DNA from: Lachnospiraceae bacterium
GTDB lineage: Bacteria > Bacillota > Clostridia > Lachnospirales > Lachnospiraceae
Direction of reading: 5' to 3'
Length of the DNA stretch: 64,000 nt
Assembly: GCA_030540075.1 (NCBI GenBank)
Contig: JAUNWX010000003.1
Span: 1 to 64,000, forward strand
This document shows positions 63,859 through 64,000 of this stretch, piece after piece. Numbering within the stretch: the first letter of the stretch is position 1; every line of letters starts with the position of its first letter. Below the pieces are notes generated by a model. It searched no databases and was not told where the DNA came from. It worked only from the letters and a program-made list of their open reading frames with translations. The translations under genes and the position numbers were made by a program.

Positions 63859-64000
63859 TCAATCATACTGAAAGCGGAAGACGGCACAGCCATACGCCGG
63901 GAGCGGATATGCTACGTGGTATGGTCTTCCGTCACACTCGCCCTTCTTCGCCTGGTAGGCATTCTTCCGACCATCCTTCGAGCTGACGGCACCGTTTTCA
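63859..64000 (-). CDS. 3' end of a probable 1,4-alpha-glucan branching enzyme (truncated by the window)
   Basis: Only the last 46 codons are present: ENGAVSSKDGRKNAYQ, then GECDGRPYHVAYPLPAYG, then CAVFRFQYD and a TGA stop. The GECDGRPYH segment followed by PLPAYGCAVFRF resembles the C-terminal beta domain of GlgB-type alpha-amylase-family enzymes. The call rests on this short stretch only. Confidence 0.5.
   Translation of the reverse strand, partial: ENGAVSSKDGRKNAYQAKKGECDGRPYHVAYPLPAYGCAVFRFQYD

Overview
The window looks like a chromosomal segment of a moderately GC-rich anaerobic Firmicute, most likely a clostridium of the Lachnospiraceae type (inference). The basis is a CIRCE-controlled clpB, a CcpA/LacI-type cre operator, a YesM/YesN two-component system, a DUF624 protein, and a Tad pilus locus without an outer-membrane secretin. 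No rRNA, tRNA, insertion sequence, prophage or CRISPR array was recognised. The right edge cuts a probable glycogen branching enzyme gene.

Layout. 0.1-5.6 kb: a PfkB sugar kinase with a cre-like operator over its start site, a HAD phosphatase, a DUF624 membrane protein, an atypical BCCT transporter and an unrecognised 208-aa protein. 5.8-16.2 kb: a galactose/glucose-type ABC importer (mglB-mglA-mglC) followed by a regulatory operon of AraC-type response regulator, sensor kinase and two extra sugar-binding proteins. This looks like a three-part sugar sensor (binding protein, kinase, regulator) next to the importer it may control. 16.6-32.6 kb: a cell-surface polysaccharide operon read leftwards. 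It holds an ABC exporter ATPase with a carbohydrate-binding tail, a 1232-aa multi-domain glycosyltransferase, another glycosyltransferase, two large membrane proteins, rfbF-rfbG-rfbH for a CDP-3,6-dideoxyhexose precursor, LicD and a polyprenyl-phosphate glycosyltransferase. 32.8-38.7 kb: clpB, a phosphohexomutase and manC (GDP-mannose supply). 39.1-50.1 kb: a rightward Tad/Flp pilus operon with two prepilin peptidases, two ATPases, two platform proteins, a Flp-like pilin and TadE-like pseudopilins, one carrying two cysteine-rich modules. 50.1-51.1 kb: a gene-free, imperfectly palindromic block with degenerate 43/51-bp repeats. 51.2-51.8 kb: hicAB. 52-62 kb: peptidase T, then two parallel cysteine-desulfidase modules (cyuA plus transporter, with an M20 amidohydrolase and a TSCPD protein), and a GntR/FCD regulator; the two cyuA leaders share a palindrome. 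62-64 kb: tcdA, a small kinase and the truncated gene.

The most unusual material is non-coding. (i) The ~1 kb palindromic array at 50.1-51.1 kb. (ii) A family of palindromic elements just beyond stop codons: two ~230-nt members with compensatory base changes, and two short members that look like the same terminal hairpin without the interior. Many proteins here also carry Ala/Thr/Pro/Glu-rich low-complexity insertions, which looks like a lineage trait.
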